A DNA stretch of 64,000 nucleotides, taken from positions 558,001-622,000 of the forward strand of contig NZ_PPEI02000003.1 in the NCBI RefSeq assembly GCF_002899895.1, given 5' to 3'. This document shows, in pieces, positions 62,845-64,000 of this stretch. Position numbers and translations under genes: made by a program. The notes beneath the pieces were generated by a model. It was given only the letters and a program-made list of their open reading frames with translations. It did not search any database and was not told the DNA's origin. Each line of letters opens with the position of its first letter. The first letter of the stretch is position 1. This DNA is from Chryseobacterium oncorhynchi. GTDB lineage: Bacteria; Bacteroidota; Bacteroidia; Flavobacteriales; Weeksellaceae.

Positions 62845-64000
62845 ATGACTCTTAGAAACAGGTTTACGCTTATTTCCAGCCTTTCGTTTGGCATTGTTTC
62901 TATCATCACATCTGCGGTGATATTTTTTGCCTATTATGACAGTACCAAGATTTTTTATTTTGAAAAGCTTAGGAATACAGCACTTATTTCAGCCATTTAT
63001 TATCTTGAAAAGGATGAGCTTCCCAAGAACAGGCATGCCCAGATTAAGCAAGAATACAATCATCTTATTCAGAATAACAGGGTAGCGGTTTATAACCAGA
63101 ATAATCAGGTTACATTTGGGCACAATCTGAATGACAAGAATATTAAGCCTATTCATCTACAAGCCGCCAGAAACAATAAGGGAACACAGTTTATGGCTGG
63201 TAATGAGTTCTACTATGGTATTTTTTACCCGGATAATCAGGGAGACTTTGTTGTTTTTGTAAAATCGCCTAATGATTCATTTCAATCACAGATCTGGAGG
63301 CTTGCCATTATTATGATTTCTGTGCTTATTATCGGGCTGCTTGCCATTTATTTTTTAAGCAGGTACCTTTCAAAGGTTGTATATAAACCTATTTCCAATG
63401 TGGTAGAGCGGATTAACAAAGTGGATTATAATAATATTTCTACAGCTATTACCTCTACCAATACCAATGATGAAATTGAAGACCTGATTAAATCTTACAA
63501 TAAATTATTAGGCCGTATTTCTGAAAATGTACTGTTACAACAGAACTTTATCAATTATGTGTCTCATGAATTTAAAACTCCTTTAGCTGCAATCTCAGGA
63601 AATCTGGAAGTATTTGCCCAAAAGGACCGAACTCCGGAAGAGTATAAAAAAGTAGCCAAAGAATCACTGGAGAATGTTTTTGAAATTGAAAATATTCTCA
63701 ATAACCTTCTTCTGATGTCCGGAATGACGAAGCTTGAAGCCTCTCATAAGCAGGTAAGAGTAGATGAGCTGATCTGGAAAATCTATGAAAAACTAGAACC
63801 TAAGGCAAAAGAAAAACAATCCACCCTTAAAATAGAGCTTAAGGTCACAAAACCAACCTTGCTTGAGTTTCCAGGAAACGAGACTCTTTTATATTTGGCG
63901 CTATATAATATTGTAGAAAATGCGATTAAGTATTCTCAGGATCACCCTGTGATTATTACTTTGTCAGAAAAAGAAAATCAGTTGAATATTGAGGTAAGGG
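62845..64000 (+). CDS. Sensor histidine kinase, 3' end beyond window
   Basis: My own translation from the ATG at 62845 stays open to the window end (385 codons). TM1 (about 9-30), a periplasmic sensor of ~120 residues (about 31-150), TM2 (about 153-173), HAMP linker, then the H box FINYVSHEFKTPLAAISG (phospho-His about H241) and the N box YNIVENAIKYS near the right edge. The G boxes lie outside the window. Autophosphorylates and signals to the preceding regulator; the stimulus is unknown. Confidence 0.88.
   Translation, partial: MTLRNRFTLISSLSFGIVSIITSAVIFFAYYDSTKIFYFEKLRNTALISAIYYLEKDELPKNRHAQIKQEYNHLIQNNRVAVYNQNNQVTFGHNLNDKNIKPIHLQAARNNKGTQFMAGNEFYYGIFYPDNQGDFVVFVKSPNDSFQSQIWRLAIIMISVLIIGLLAIYFLSRYLSKVVYKPISNVVERINKVDYNNISTAITSTNTNDEIEDLIKSYNKLLGRISENVLLQQNFINYVSHEFKTPLAAISGNLEVFAQKDRTPEEYKKVAKESLENVFEIENILNNLLLMSGMTKLEASHKQVRVDELIWKIYEKLEPKAKEKQSTLKIELKVTKPTLLEFPGNETLLYLALYNIVENAIKYSQDHPVIITLSEKENQLNIEVR

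Overview
The window reads as a chromosomal segment of a low-GC Flavobacteriia (Bacteroidota), most like Chryseobacterium or a close Weeksellaceae relative. This rests on Bacteroidota -7 promoter boxes (TAnnTTTG), type IX secretion (T9SS) sorting tails, TonB and lipoprotein uptake genes, MbnP/MbnH, a flavobacterial LptD and sparse Shine-Dalgarno sites. The species assignment is inference.

Left host part (1-29.74 kb). A secreted-protein operon on the minus strand ends in a SpvB/Tc-toxin-like protein that runs off the left edge. Next is a zinc/cobalt/cadmium efflux block: a CzcA pump fused to its CzcC/TolC-type channel, CzcB adaptor, bestrophin, CzcD-type exporter, Fur-family regulator and His-rich P-type ATPase. 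The same palindrome, TGCAATAnCATTGCA, lies before the pump and before the ATPase. A copper/redox cluster follows: YHS lipoprotein, SCO1, exported Fe/Mn superoxide dismutase, two paralogous small Cys-rich proteins, MbnP, MbnH and a beta-barrel. A cobalamin riboswitch then leads a B12 uptake operon (BtuB-like, BtuG-like and two surface proteins). Two duplicated T9SS cargo genes close this part.

Mobile element (29,745-45,584). A 15.8-kb integrative mobilizable element sits at the 3' end of a tRNA-Glu gene. Its ends can be set to a shared 6-bp core (GTAGCC) because (i) the tRNA terminator is stranded at the left end, (ii) imperfect inverted arms flank the core once the ends are joined, and (iii) joining the ends gives the serine recombinase a different, in-frame C-terminus encoded at the far left end. 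Cargo: a three-gene sce7726/sce7725/RES cassette (candidate defence system), rteC, a macrolide-esterase-like gene (estT), a Tet(X) variant, an NTF2-like gene, a fabF remnant cut by ISCR2, truncated lysR, floR, catB, mobA, a frameshifted mobB, a small conserved-looking ORF and the recombinase. The ISCR2-floR stretch is much richer in GC than the rest and is of proteobacterial type.

Right host part (45.58-64 kb). Three identical tRNA-Glu genes, rpsT, a fourth tRNA-Glu, an amidase, LptD, RidA, HtrA/DegP, TrhO with an extra C-terminal domain, 5-FCL, several membrane or lipoproteins, a SpoU methyltransferase, a CPBP protease, a LytTR regulator, RmuC and a two-component system whose kinase is cut by the right edge. 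No rRNA or CRISPR array was seen.
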